The position numbers and the translations under genes are program-made. Positions 54,970 to 63,538 of a stretch of 64,000 nucleotides of DNA are shown here, piece after piece. Under the pieces are notes generated by a model. The model was not told the origin of the DNA. It saw only the letters and a list, made by a program, of their open reading frames with translations, and ran no database searches. Origin of the DNA: Herbiconiux oxytropis. Lineage in GTDB: Bacteria > Actinomycetota > Actinomycetes > Actinomycetales > Microbacteriaceae. The DNA is taken from assembly GCF_024979315.1 (NCBI RefSeq), contig NZ_JANLCK010000009.1, positions 62,001 to 126,000 of the forward strand, written 5' to 3'. The first letter of the stretch is position 1, and each line of letters starts with the position of its first letter.

Positions 54970-56079
54970 GTGGCTCAGAGCTTCCAAGAATCGTTCGTCA
55001 AGTCCATGTTCGAGTTCAGCATGGGCGCATTCGGGTTATTTTTCCCGGACAAGTACGTGAAGGGTCGAGGCGTTCGAGAACCAGCCGACCTTGCCTGGGT
55101 ATCCCGCGACGTTCTGCTCCTCCTGTGTGCTCAGCGCAGTGGCGCTTCCGCCGACGTGCAGCACCGCCACAACATCCGACAGCTGGATGGCTGGCTCCGT
55201 GTGTGGGCGGATGATCGACCACTGGTAGGAAGAAACGCCTCTCAGGAGTTCACGATCCTCCCCAGCGAACCGGAGGCGATCGTTCTGGTCTCGGTGGTCT
55301 CGGCGAACGAGGTTGGCTGCAGGATCGTGGCGCGGACCCCGCGAGCTCATGTGGCAAACGATGAGCGTGTCCTCATTGAAGTTCTTGTCCACGAACGAGT
55401 TTTACTTCGCCTTGCCTCGCTCGGTGGAACAGCACTCGATCTCGCCGATCTGTTTCTGCTTGCGAGCGCGGCATCGGCCGGCGAGTTGGCGCTCGACGAC
55501 GCGGAGAAGGCCCTCCTTGACGCTCACGACAACGCCGTCGAGCGAGCAGCAGCGCGCGACGTGACTGGACCACTCGACCCTCAGCTGCTGCCACGCGTCG
55601 CCGAGTTGATACCGCACAGTTACCCGCTCGAAGCGATCCACAATCTCAAAGCAATCGGTATGCCCGGAGTGGCTGGTTTTAGCGTCTTCAACGATCTGGA
55701 CTTCGAGAGCGCAAATACGCTCGTGCGCTGCTTCACCGAAACGGTACAGGTGGTGTGCGATGTTCCCCTGGGGTCGATGGGTCCGGGTGCCGCGTGCGTT
55801 CTGCGCGAGATCGGCGGGTACGAGTTCTTCCTGGCTGCTAACTCCATCGAGGTCGATGCCCCCGAGATCAATGCACAGTTCGAGAAGCACTTGGACGCCG
55901 ACTCGATACCCCAGTTCCTTCAGGCGGTCATCGTGGGTAGGCCGCAGGTCCAGTTCATGACGGCGATCGTCTCGCTCCGGGACCCGCGACGTCCTACCGC
56001 AACGGGTGCGTGCCTGCGGCTGGCGGCTGATACGTTCTCACGCACCCTACGAGGCAGCTCTCAGAGCGCTGACAGCTGA
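54970..56079 (+). CDS. Hypothetical protein of the tRNA-Phe element, 369 residues
   Basis: The largest gene between the att repeats. GTG 54970 follows a G-rich ribosome binding site. The protein has no signal peptide or membrane helix. The body has alternating helix and strand segments and a hydrophobic-rich centre (VERAAARDVTGPLDPQLLPR, then LIPHSYPLEAIHNLKAIG); no catalytic motif is seen. It may be a cargo gene of the element. The 198 bases upstream hold nothing else recognised. Confidence 0.68.
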   Translation: MAQSFQESFVKSMFEFSMGAFGLFFPDKYVKGRGVREPADLAWVSRDVLLLLCAQRSGASADVQHRHNIRQLDGWLRVWADDRPLVGRNASQEFTILPSEPEAIVLVSVVSANEVGCRIVARTPRAHVANDERVLIEVLVHERVLLRLASLGGTALDLADLFLLASAASAGELALDDAEKALLDAHDNAVERAAARDVTGPLDPQLLPRVAELIPHSYPLEAIHNLKAIGMPGVAGFSVFNDLDFESANTLVRCFTETVQVVCDVPLGSMGPGAACVLREIGGYEFFLAANSIEVDAPEINAQFEKHLDADSIPQFLQAVIVGRPQVQFMTAIVSLRDPRRPTATGACLRLAADTFSRTLRGSSQSADS

Positions 56080-56283
56080 CTCCGCGTTCTCGAACACACA
56101 GAGCGTTAACACACGAGCAGTCTCGTCTGTGTCGTCGGCGTGGCCGAGCACCCAGCCGGCCGCTTCACGCTCGACCCTCCACGGCGTCTCGACTAGCACC
56201 CCGTCGATCTCCCGCACGACCCAGTAGTGGTCGTCCTCGATGCCGCGAGGTAAAGCATGCCGCTGAGCATACGCTCGAGCCCG
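56047..56283 (-). pseudogene. Possible gene remnant without a start codon
   Basis: On the minus strand a frame bounded by a TAG at each end encodes GIEDDHYWVVREIDGVLVET and continues to AESAVSALRAAS before its stop. No ATG lies in frame near its upstream end; an internal GTG is possible. It overlaps the tail of the 369-residue gene. The 56080-56592 gap otherwise holds the right att repeat and the terminator after it. Confidence 0.28.
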
Positions 56284-56424
56284 CTACGCGAATGAAATGG
56301 ACCCCGGATCTACCCCGGATAAACACTGCTAGGGACTGCTAGCCGCTGATAGGCAACTTCCTTGCGCACGGGCGGATCAGAGGGGACAATTAATCCGTAG
56401 TAACCGGTGATAGAAGCCGATGGG

Positions 56425-56465
56425 AAATCGTGAGGTCACGGGATCGACGCCCGTCGGAGCCACTG
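56425..56465 (+). other. attR-like core: duplicated 3' end of tRNA-Phe
   Basis: A 41-base direct copy of 53698-53738 that lacks the 5' half of the tRNA. With the left copy it brackets 2.7 kb and fits site-specific insertion at tRNA-Phe, which regenerates the tRNA on the left. Confidence 0.8.
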
Positions 56466-56502
56466 CCGCTTCTCCAGGCTTCTACTGGGGGAGCGGCTTT
56501 TT
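56465..56502 (+). terminator. Terminator after the right att copy
   Basis: GCCGCTTCTCC (56465-56475) can pair with the GGGGGAGCGGC at 56487-56497, one mismatch apart, followed by TTTTT. It is probably the original tRNA-Phe terminator displaced by the insertion. Confidence 0.6.
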
Positions 56503-56592
56503 GCGTTAAGGCTCCGACACGAGGAGCCTCTGGAGCCTCGACATCATCCGCGAAGGCGCGTGCATGATGGACGTCGGGGACAGGAGGGGCGG

Positions 56593-57696
56593 ATGACCGA
56601 CGAGTTCCGGGATGAAGATCGAGTCGCGGCGAACGCGCCCGGCGTGCCGCCGGGGGTGCTGGCCGACATCGCGGCTCGCCGCTGGGATCTGCATGCCGAC
56701 ATCGCTGCGAACCCACGTGCCTACCCTGAGCTGGTCCAGTGGATGCGCACCGTGAATCCCGCGGACGGCCTTCGCCGGCGTCCGCCGGCGCCGGCCCGTC
56801 GAAGCGGCGCCGGATGGTGGCTGGTCGGCTGCGGCTGTCTCGTGTTCGCGATCGTCGTCGTCGTCGGAATCGTCGGAATTGCCGCAGCCTTGCTTCCCCC
56901 CGCCAGTCAGGGGAACTCCGAGACCGCGCCGCTTCAGACCGTCCCGCCGAGCGACACCGAGAGGGGAGAAGCCCCGACGGACCCTGTGGTCGCGGAGCAG
57001 ATCGCGCTGTTCCGAGCAGACCAGCCGATCATCAACGAACTCGCAGCGCAGCTGGAGGGGAATCCCGTCGCGCCGCTCGTCGCTGACCTCCGGACGTTCC
57101 GGCTGGACGAGAAGCGGGCGGACGACCCGACCGTCGGCATCTACGAGGCGAAGCCGATGGCCGAACGAGCCGCAGCCCTTCGCGCGGATCTGGAGCAGAA
57201 GGTGGCCTCCGCCAGGGAACGGAGCGCGAACGCATCGGGATCGATCACAGAGGCCATCGTCGACGCCGCCGGGAGCGGCTTCATCGACATCCGGTGGGAT
57301 GCGGCCTCGGCGTGCAGCACTGCAGCCGACCCGGGCAGGGAGACCATCGGCTGCGTGCTCACGGCCGATCCACTGACGGTCCATCTGCTTCCGGAGACCG
57401 AGGTGGGCAGCGTGTGGATGAACCAGATGCTCGTGACGCACGAGCTCGCGCACGTCTATCAGCGAGCGGACGATCAAGGCGCCGCGGATTACTCCGGAGC
57501 CTACAGAGACCTCCTCGCTCAGGGCCTGTTCCAGAGCAGCGACGAGGCCATGGCCGACTGCTTCGCACTCACGTACTTCGACCAGTGGTCACTCACCAAC
57601 GGTTCGGAGAGCCAGGGAACCGGGTACGTCTGCAACGAGCCGGAACGCCAGGCCATCCGGGACTGGGCCGCCGGCTTGAACGTGCCGATGGACTGA
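56593..57696 (+). CDS. Membrane-anchored protein with LRV-like N-terminus and HExxH motif
   Basis: A 367-residue protein. Residues about 18-55 (DIAARRWDLHADIAANPRAY) resemble the leucine-rich-variant-type repeat found in some actinobacterial proteins. One membrane helix follows (about 80-102, GCGCLVFAIVVVVGIVGIA), then an exported domain with VTHELAHVYQ, an HExxH zinc site, and a downstream SSDEAMADC that could supply a third ligand. The start ATG 56593 is chosen for the AGGAGGGG just upstream. It looks like a surface metalloprotease, but the family is not recognised. Confidence 0.75.
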   Translation: MTDEFRDEDRVAANAPGVPPGVLADIAARRWDLHADIAANPRAYPELVQWMRTVNPADGLRRRPPAPARRSGAGWWLVGCGCLVFAIVVVVGIVGIAAALLPPASQGNSETAPLQTVPPSDTERGEAPTDPVVAEQIALFRADQPIINELAAQLEGNPVAPLVADLRTFRLDEKRADDPTVGIYEAKPMAERAAALRADLEQKVASARERSANASGSITEAIVDAAGSGFIDIRWDAASACSTAADPGRETIGCVLTADPLTVHLLPETEVGSVWMNQMLVTHELAHVYQRADDQGAADYSGAYRDLLAQGLFQSSDEAMADCFALTYFDQWSLTNGSESQGTGYVCNEPERQAIRDWAAGLNVPMD

Positions 57697-57831
57697 GTTC
57701 CGATTTTTCTAGCGCACGACGCTGTGTGACGTGTGGGTGGCGGAATCCGGATGGGTATGCAATATTGAGATCTCAAGTCGCAACGGATTCGGGACCGTCT
57801 GCGGTGGATCCTCCGAGTGGGGATGGGGACG

Positions 57832-57872
57832 GATGCGGCACCCTGGCTGAGCCGGGTGCCGCATCTGTTTTT
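57832..57872 (+). terminator. Terminator downstream of the HExxH gene
   Basis: Perfect 12-bp arms GATGCGGCACCC (57832-57843) and its complement (57854-57865), 10-base loop, then a five-T tract. It is one of the strongest terminators in the window. Confidence 0.88.
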
Positions 57873-57951
57873 CCCCTGCCCCGAAGGTCGACAATGGGAT
57901 CGTGACTCACTCGAGCTGGACGCGACGCGGGACTCCACAGGAGAGCCGGCG

Positions 57952-58557
57952 ATGAACGGAGCCGAGCAGGCGCACGCCGTGGTCGGCGTGCTCGCCGCCG
58001 TGACCGGCGTGGGAGCGGCCGTCGTGGGCGGGGTGTTCTTCGCGTTCTCGGCGTTCGTGATGCGCGGGCTCGCCGACGCCGGTCACGACTCCGGCGACGC
58101 GGCGACAGCAGGCGCGACGAGCCGTGGATCCCACGTGGGGATCACGGCGATGCAGGCGATCAACCGCGCCGCCGTGCGCCCACCCCTCATGGTGCTGCTG
58201 TTCGGCACGATGCTCGCGGGGCTCGCCACGTGCATCCTCCTGGCCGTGGTGGGCGGAGGCCACGCGCTGTGGTGGGGGCTCGCGGGCGAGGTCCTCTACC
58301 TCGGCGGGGTCGTCGTGATGACCGTGGCGTTCCACGTGCCGCGGAACGACGGGCTCGAGCTGCTCGACGCGAGCGGCGTCTCGGCTGCGGATTCCGGCGG
58401 GAGGGCGGGCAGCAACGAGACGATCGACGACAGGTGGCGGCGCTACGTCGTCGAGTGGACTCGCGGCAACCACGTCCGCACCCTCGCCGGCGTGCTGGCG
58501 GGAGTGCTCTTCGGTGTGGCGGGGTTCGTCGTGGGAGCTCCGCTCCTGCCGGTCTGA
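57952..58557 (+). CDS. DUF1772 / anthrone-oxygenase-family membrane protein
   Basis: A 201-residue protein with four membrane helices. The N-terminal VFFAFSAFVMRGL and the VEWTRGNHVRTLAGV near the C-terminus are DUF1772 landmarks. A short Asp/Gly/Ser-rich insert separates the helix pairs. AGGAG lies 9 bases before ATG 57952. Biochemical role not established. Confidence 0.83.
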   Translation: MNGAEQAHAVVGVLAAVTGVGAAVVGGVFFAFSAFVMRGLADAGHDSGDAATAGATSRGSHVGITAMQAINRAAVRPPLMVLLFGTMLAGLATCILLAVVGGGHALWWGLAGEVLYLGGVVVMTVAFHVPRNDGLELLDASGVSAADSGGRAGSNETIDDRWRRYVVEWTRGNHVRTLAGVLAGVLFGVAGFVVGAPLLPV

Positions 58558-58603
58558 CGCACTCACTCAAGGCGCTGTCGGGGGTGCGCGGCATACTGGG
58601 CGC

Positions 58604-59860
58604 ATGGCGAAGCGTTCGGCCGGTTGGTCCGCGGGTGCGGCGCGCGACCTCCTGCGCCGGCGGCTGGCGGCGCAGTGGATCGCTCCTCCGGGGCCGAAGG
58701 TGCAGGAGAACCCGCGGAACGGCGCCGCGCGCATCACCGCCGTGACCGAGCGGATGCTCGCGCTGCAGGCGCAGGACTACGGGCAGGCCGTGTGGGCGCT
58801 CGGCGTGCGGGCACCCGGGAGCACCCGCAGCGACGTCGAGGCCGCACTCGACGCCGGAACCGTCGTGCGCTCGTGGCCCATGCGCGGCACCCTGCACGTC
58901 AGCACGCCCGACGACCTGCGGCTCATGCTGTCGATCACCGCGGCGCGCACCATCCGGAGCATCCTGCCCCGTTATCGCCAGCTCGGTCTCGACGACGACG
59001 TGCTCTCCCGCGCCCGCGCGATCGCCACGACCGAACTCCGCGGCGGCGGTCGCGCGAGCCGTGACGAGTTCTTCGCACTCCTCACCGCCGACGGCATCGA
59101 GCCGGGCGGCCAGCGCGGCACCCACGTGATCGGCCGGCTGGCGCACGAGGGACTGCTCTGCTGGGGCCCCACCGACGGCGGCCGCCAGCAGCTCGTGATC
59201 CTGGACGAGTGGGCACCGCCCGGCCCCGGCCCCGGCCCCGGAATCACCTGGCCGCTCGATGAGAACGGCGCACCGGCTGCCGCGAGCCACGATCCCCGCC
59301 GCACGGAGGCGCTCGGCGAGTTCGTGCGGCGCTACCTCGCCGGTCGCGGGCCGGCCACGCTGAAGGACTTCTGCTGGTGGTCGAAGGTCACGGTCGCCGA
59401 GGCGAAGCGGGGCCTCGACCACGTGCGCGACCGCCTCACCCCCGAGGTGCTCGACGGCGCCGAGCACTGGACGGCGGACGACGGTCCGGACCGCGGGAAC
59501 ACCGACAGCACCAGCAGCACCCGTCCAGCACCTCCCTTCCACGCGCTGCCCGGGTTCGACGAGTTCCTGCTGGGCTACCCCGACCGCGCCCCGGCCCTCG
59601 CACCGGAGTTCGCCGAGCGGATCGTTCCCGGCAACAACGGCGTGTTCCTGCCGATGCTCGTGGCCCACGGCACGGTGGTGGGCACCTGGCGCCGCCGCCT
59701 CGCATCCGGAGCCGTGACCGTGACCCTCGACCCGTTCGAACCGCTCTCCGCGACCGCGCGGGCCGGGTTCACGCGGGCGATGCTGCGCTACGCCGACTTC
59801 CTGGGGCTCGCCCTCGTGCTCGACGAGCGTCGGCTCGAGAAGGGTGCTCCGGATGCCTGA
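58604..59860 (+). CDS. Winged-helix DNA-binding protein, AlkZ/YcaQ-like
   Basis: A 418-residue protein of the HTH_42 family (PF06224). N-terminal ARDLLRRRLAAQWI and MLALQAQDYGQAVWAL contain the QxQ-type motif that in AlkZ glycosylases is catalytic. The C-terminal domain has GFDEFLLGYPDR. Such proteins unhook interstrand crosslinks or are resistance partners. TACTGG just before ATG 58604 could be the -10 of a leaderless transcript. Stop overlaps the next gene. Confidence 0.82.
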   Translation: MAKRSAGWSAGAARDLLRRRLAAQWIAPPGPKVQENPRNGAARITAVTERMLALQAQDYGQAVWALGVRAPGSTRSDVEAALDAGTVVRSWPMRGTLHVSTPDDLRLMLSITAARTIRSILPRYRQLGLDDDVLSRARAIATTELRGGGRASRDEFFALLTADGIEPGGQRGTHVIGRLAHEGLLCWGPTDGGRQQLVILDEWAPPGPGPGPGITWPLDENGAPAAASHDPRRTEALGEFVRRYLAGRGPATLKDFCWWSKVTVAEAKRGLDHVRDRLTPEVLDGAEHWTADDGPDRGNTDSTSSTRPAPPFHALPGFDEFLLGYPDRAPALAPEFAERIVPGNNGVFLPMLVAHGTVVGTWRRRLASGAVTVTLDPFEPLSATARAGFTRAMLRYADFLGLALVLDERRLEKGAPDA

Positions 59861-60674
59861 CCGCACCCCGTTCGCGCTGCCCGGGAGCGGCCGCGTGGCC
59901 GAGATCGCCCCGGATCCGCTCGTGCCGGGCGCCTGGGTGCTCTCGATCGAGGGCGCCGAGCAGTCGCACGTCGACCTGGGAGACCCGGCCGACCTCTTCT
60001 ACGACTACGTGCGACGGATCGGCGCCGCCATCGACCACCTCGCCACCCCGGGCCGTCCGCTGCGCACGGTGCACCTCGGCGCGGGAGCCCTCACCCTCGC
60101 CCGGTACCTGCAGGCCACACGCCCGGGCAGCGAGCAGCTCGCCGTGGAGGACGAGCGGGGCCTCCTCGAGGCGGTGACGTCGCGCCTCCCTCTGCCGGCG
60201 GGCACCCGCCTCACGGTGCACGAGGGCGACGCCGCCGACGTGGTCACCGCGCTCCTCTCGGGTGGCGGCGAGTGGGTGGGAAGCGCCGACCTCGTGATCG
60301 ACGACCTCTACCGCGGCATCACGACACCGCCCCACCTCACGACCGCCGAATGGTACGCGGATGCGGCCCGCCTGCTCGCCCCGGGCGGGGTGCTCGTGGT
60401 GAACATCGCCGACGACGACGGGCTGCCGGGGCTCCGCAGCCGCCTCGCCGCGCTCGCCCCGAGCCTGCCGCACCGCCTCGTGCTCGGCCCCACGAGCGTG
60501 CTGACGGATGCGCGCGCCGGCAACGCCGTCGTCCTCGCCTCGAGAGACCCCGCCGTGCTCGCCCTCGCCGACGACCTGCGCCGAGCCGGCCCCCACCCGT
60601 CGGCCGCGCGGGACGCGAGGCACGTCGACTCCCCCACCCCAGCCGACGGAATCCCCACCCCGAAAGGACGGTGA
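59853..60674 (+). CDS. Spermidine-synthase-like (class I methyltransferase fold) protein
   Basis: A 273-residue protein with the Rossmann-type nucleotide loop VHLGAGALTLARYL, an acidic AVEDERGLLEA after it and ADLVIDDLYRG, typical of spermidine-synthase-like proteins that lack a clear catalytic Asp. ATG 59853 overlaps the stop of the winged-helix gene. The last about 30 residues are Pro-rich. Actual substrate unknown. Confidence 0.8.
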   Translation: MPDRTPFALPGSGRVAEIAPDPLVPGAWVLSIEGAEQSHVDLGDPADLFYDYVRRIGAAIDHLATPGRPLRTVHLGAGALTLARYLQATRPGSEQLAVEDERGLLEAVTSRLPLPAGTRLTVHEGDAADVVTALLSGGGEWVGSADLVIDDLYRGITTPPHLTTAEWYADAARLLAPGGVLVVNIADDDGLPGLRSRLAALAPSLPHRLVLGPTSVLTDARAGNAVVLASRDPAVLALADDLRRAGPHPSAARDARHVDSPTPADGIPTPKGR

Positions 60675-60679
60675 GCACC

Positions 60680-61390
60680 ATGTGCGGCCGATTCAGCATG
60701 AGCGCCGAGACCGACGAGCTCATCACCGAGTTCATCGCGCGAGGCGGAACCCTCGAGGAATGGCGCCCCTCCTACAACGTCGCCCCCACCGAGCTGTCGC
60801 CGATCGTGCGCGAGCGCGTGGTCGACCGCGAGATCGTGCGGGAGATCGACGCCGCCGCCTGGGGACTCAAGCCCGCCTGGGCGAAGCCGGGCGGCCCCGC
60901 ACCCATCAACGCGAGGCTCGAGAGCGTGTCGACGAACGGGCTCTTCCGCGGCGCGTTCGCGCAGCGCCGCTGCCTCGTGCCCATGAACGGCTACTACGAG
61001 TGGGAGGCGACGCCCGAGGGCAAGCAGCCGCATTACATCCACGGCCCCGAGGGCCTGCTCGCCGCCGCGGGCCTCTACGAGCTCAAGAAGGCCGACGACG
61101 GCTGGCACCTGAGCTTCACCATCATCACCCGCGAGGCCGCCGACGCCTCCGGCGAGGTGCACGACCGCATGCCCGTCTTCCTCACCCCGGACACCTGGGA
61201 CGACTGGACGAGCCCGGCCAAGCTCGATCGCCCCGACGAGAAGCAGGAGCTCGTGGCCATGCTCGACCGCACCTCGCTCGCGGTCGCCGCCACCATCACG
61301 ACCTACCCGGTCTCCAAGCGCGTCAACAACGTGCGCGACACCTCGATCGCCAAGGACGACCCGACCCTGATCGAGCCCCTCGCCGGCTGA
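60680..61390 (+). CDS. SRAP-family (HMCES/YedK) abasic-site DNA-protein crosslinker
   Basis: A 236-residue SRAP protein. It starts MCGRF, whose Cys2 forms the covalent link to abasic sites after Met removal. YNVAPTE, NARLESV, VPMNGYYEW (Glu) and VHDRMPVFL (His) complete the active site. It protects abasic sites in single-stranded DNA. AAAGGA lies upstream. The order with an AlkZ-like gene suggests a small DNA-damage group. Confidence 0.93.
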   Translation: MCGRFSMSAETDELITEFIARGGTLEEWRPSYNVAPTELSPIVRERVVDREIVREIDAAAWGLKPAWAKPGGPAPINARLESVSTNGLFRGAFAQRRCLVPMNGYYEWEATPEGKQPHYIHGPEGLLAAAGLYELKKADDGWHLSFTIITREAADASGEVHDRMPVFLTPDTWDDWTSPAKLDRPDEKQELVAMLDRTSLAVAATITTYPVSKRVNNVRDTSIAKDDPTLIEPLAG

Positions 61391-61418
61391 TCGGCCCGAG
61401 CGACGGGCGCCGCGCCCG

Positions 61419-61811
61419 TCAGAGAGTGCGGGAGTCGCGGCGGAGCGGGTGGTCGGCGGGGATCTCGACCAGCACGATCGGGATGCCGTCGGGATCCTCG
61501 ATCCACGCCTCCACGAGGCCCCACGGCTCGGTCTGCGGGGCCCGCACGATCCGCTGCCCGAGCAGCGTGAGCCGCGCCACCTCCTCGTGCACGTCACGCA
61601 CCTGCAGCCACAGCCCCACGCCCGCCCGCGCCTCGGGGCCGCCCCGCCCCGAGACCTCGATGAGGCCGCTCCCCGCGAAGAACACCACCCCGCGGTGCTC
61701 GCCCTCGCCGAACTCGCGCGCGACCGCGAGCCCGAGCTCGTCGCGGTAGAAGCGACGGCTCCGCTCCGGGTCGGAGGGGCGGATGAGGATGCGGCTGGCA
61801 AGGACGTCCAT
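61419..61811 (-). CDS. VOC-family (glyoxalase/dioxygenase-like) protein
   Basis: A 130-residue single-domain vicinal-oxygen-chelate protein with paired beta-alpha-beta units (FYRDELGLAVAREFG and the C-terminal WIEDPDGIPIVLVEI). Ligand His/Glu positions cannot be fixed from sequence alone. Convergent with the SRAP gene. Confidence 0.85.
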   Translation of the reverse strand: MDVLASRILIRPSDPERSRRFYRDELGLAVAREFGEGEHRGVVFFAGSGLIEVSGRGGPEARAGVGLWLQVRDVHEEVARLTLLGQRIVRAPQTEPWGLVEAWIEDPDGIPIVLVEIPADHPLRRDSRTL

Positions 61812-61892
61812 GCCTCATTGTGGCGTGCCGCGCGACCCTCGGAACAGACCCGGATGCCTTGCGCCGTCGTCGCACCGTGCTCGACTGGGCCC

Positions 61893-62786
61893 ATGCCCTC
61901 AGGATTCGACCCCGCCTTCCTCGACGCCCCCTGCCCGCTGCCCGTGCCGGACGGGCAGGGTGCCGACGGCACGTCCCGTCTCATCCGCCACCTCGACTAC
62001 GAGCACTTCACGGTGCTGCTCGACGCCGACCGCCGCCTCGCCGCGCTCACTGCCGTGAACATCGACGGCGGCACCCTCGCCGACGTGCCGCGCGGAGACG
62101 ACTGGCACCTCGACGAGCGCGTGCCCGCCGACGAGCAGGCGGGCCCCGCCCTCTACGCCCGCAACGACCTCGACCGCGGCCACCTGGTGCGCCGTCGCGA
62201 CCCCGTCTGGGGCGCTCCTGAGGTGGCCCGACGCGCGAACTCCGACACCTTCGCCTACACCAACGCCGCACCCCAGGCCGCGGGCTTCAACCAGTCGAAA
62301 GAGCTCTGGAACGGCCTCGAGGACCACGTGCTGGCCTACGCGGACGCCAACGACCTCCGCCTCAGCGTCTTCACCGGCCCCGTCTTCGCGCCGACGGATG
62401 CGGTCTACCGCGGCATCCGCATCCCCGAGCGCTTCTGGAAGATCGCGGCGTGGACGGCCGACGCCGGCACAGCAACGAGCTCCACCACCGGCACCGGGAC
62501 CGGCACCGCATCCACCCCGCGCCTCCGCGCCGCCGGCTTCCTGCTCGACCAGTCCCCGCAGCTCGGCGATCTCGACCTCGACGAGGCTCGCGCGAGTGCC
62601 CTCGCCCGCGACGAGCCGCCGCCTCTCGGGCCCTTCCGCACCTTCCAGGCCCCGATCGCCGACATCGCGGCCCTCGTGCACGCCCCGATGCCCGACCTCG
62701 TCGCGGCCGACGGCTACCTCGCACCGCTCCGAGCCGCCGGTCGCCGCTGGACCCGCCTCGACTCGCTCACGCAGATCCGGCTCTGA
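61893..62786 (+). CDS. DNA/RNA non-specific endonuclease
   Basis: A 297-residue nuclease with the catalytic motif NDLDRGHLVRR (DRGH His) and TNAAPQAAGFNQ with the metal-binding Asn. No signal peptide is seen, so it is cytoplasmic or uses another route. A Thr/Gly/Ser-rich insert (SSTTGTGTGTAS) lies near residue 195. No inhibitor gene is recognised next to it. Confidence 0.88.
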   Translation: MPSGFDPAFLDAPCPLPVPDGQGADGTSRLIRHLDYEHFTVLLDADRRLAALTAVNIDGGTLADVPRGDDWHLDERVPADEQAGPALYARNDLDRGHLVRRRDPVWGAPEVARRANSDTFAYTNAAPQAAGFNQSKELWNGLEDHVLAYADANDLRLSVFTGPVFAPTDAVYRGIRIPERFWKIAAWTADAGTATSSTTGTGTGTASTPRLRAAGFLLDQSPQLGDLDLDEARASALARDEPPPLGPFRTFQAPIADIAALVHAPMPDLVAADGYLAPLRAAGRRWTRLDSLTQIRL

Positions 62787-62846
62787 GCCGACGTGCGCAC
62801 CGGAGCACGCACGCCCGGGAGGACAGGGGCCCCCGGAATGTAGCAC

Positions 62847-62852
62847 TATAGA
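62847..62852 (+). promoter_or_regulatory. TATAGA -10 element of the response regulator
   Basis: TATAGA ends 4 bases before ATG 62857, the spacing expected for a leaderless transcript, although GAGGGG also lies here. Confidence 0.5.
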
Positions 62853-62856
62853 GGGG

Positions 62857-63528
62857 ATGGTGGCTTCAGCAGGGATCCGGGTGGTCGTGGTCGAGGACCA
62901 GCCCCTCTATCGGCAGATGCTGGCCTCCTCCCTGGCCGCCGCCCCGGGCATCCGTGTCGTCGGCGTCGCACAGGGTGCCGCCGCCGCCCGGGAGCTCTTC
63001 GCCGGTCTCGGCCCCGACGCCGTCGACGTGGCCCTCCTCGACGTGCAGCTCGGCGACGGGGACGGCGTCGACCTCGGCATCGCCCTGCGCGAGACCCAGC
63101 CCGGCCTCGGCGTGGTGCTGCTCTCGGCCACCGACGCCCTCGACGTGCTGCTCGAGCTGCCCCGGCCGGTCTCGCAGGGCTGGAGCTGCCTGTCGAAGAC
63201 CTCCTCGCTCGGCCTCCCCGCCCTCGTGCGCGCCATCGAGGTCACGGCCGAGGGCCGCACGGTGCTCGACCCCGAGCTCGTGGCCCGCAGGAGGCCGAGG
63301 CGCGGTTCGACGCTCGCACGCCTGAGCCCGCGCCAGTACGAGGTGCTGCGGCTGCTCGCCGAGGGCCTGTCCAACGCGGGGATCGCCTCGCGGCTCGGGC
63401 TCGCGCCGCGCTCGGTCGACAACCACATCGCCGCGGTCTACGCCGAGCTCGGCCTCGCCTCGGGTGGCGTCGTGAACCCCCGGGTCGGAGCAGCGCTGCG
63501 CTTCCTCGAGGAGACGGCGGCGTCATGA
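62857..63528 (+). CDS. NarL/FixJ-family response regulator
   Basis: A 223-residue regulator. The receiver domain has the acidic pair in VVVVEDQPLYRQM, the phospho-acceptor Asp in ALLDVQLGDGDG and Lys in LSKTSS. The LuxR-type helix-turn-helix is SPRQYEVLRLLAEGLSNAGI and NHIAAVYAEL. It ends 10 bases before the next gene, probably its sensor. Confidence 0.9.
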   Translation: MVASAGIRVVVVEDQPLYRQMLASSLAAAPGIRVVGVAQGAAAARELFAGLGPDAVDVALLDVQLGDGDGVDLGIALRETQPGLGVVLLSATDALDVLLELPRPVSQGWSCLSKTSSLGLPALVRAIEVTAEGRTVLDPELVARRRPRRGSTLARLSPRQYEVLRLLAEGLSNAGIASRLGLAPRSVDNHIAAVYAELGLASGGVVNPRVGAALRFLEETAAS

Positions 63529-63538
63529 CGAGGCCGGC

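Noticed and set aside
53700-56465. An active integrative element
   Set aside because: Only the last about 37 codons of an integrase remain, and no excisionase or replication gene is recognised.
57765-57776. Palindrome TTGAGATCTCAA containing AGATCT
   Set aside because: It lies far from the island between unrelated genes and lacks the GATATY flank; treated as chance.
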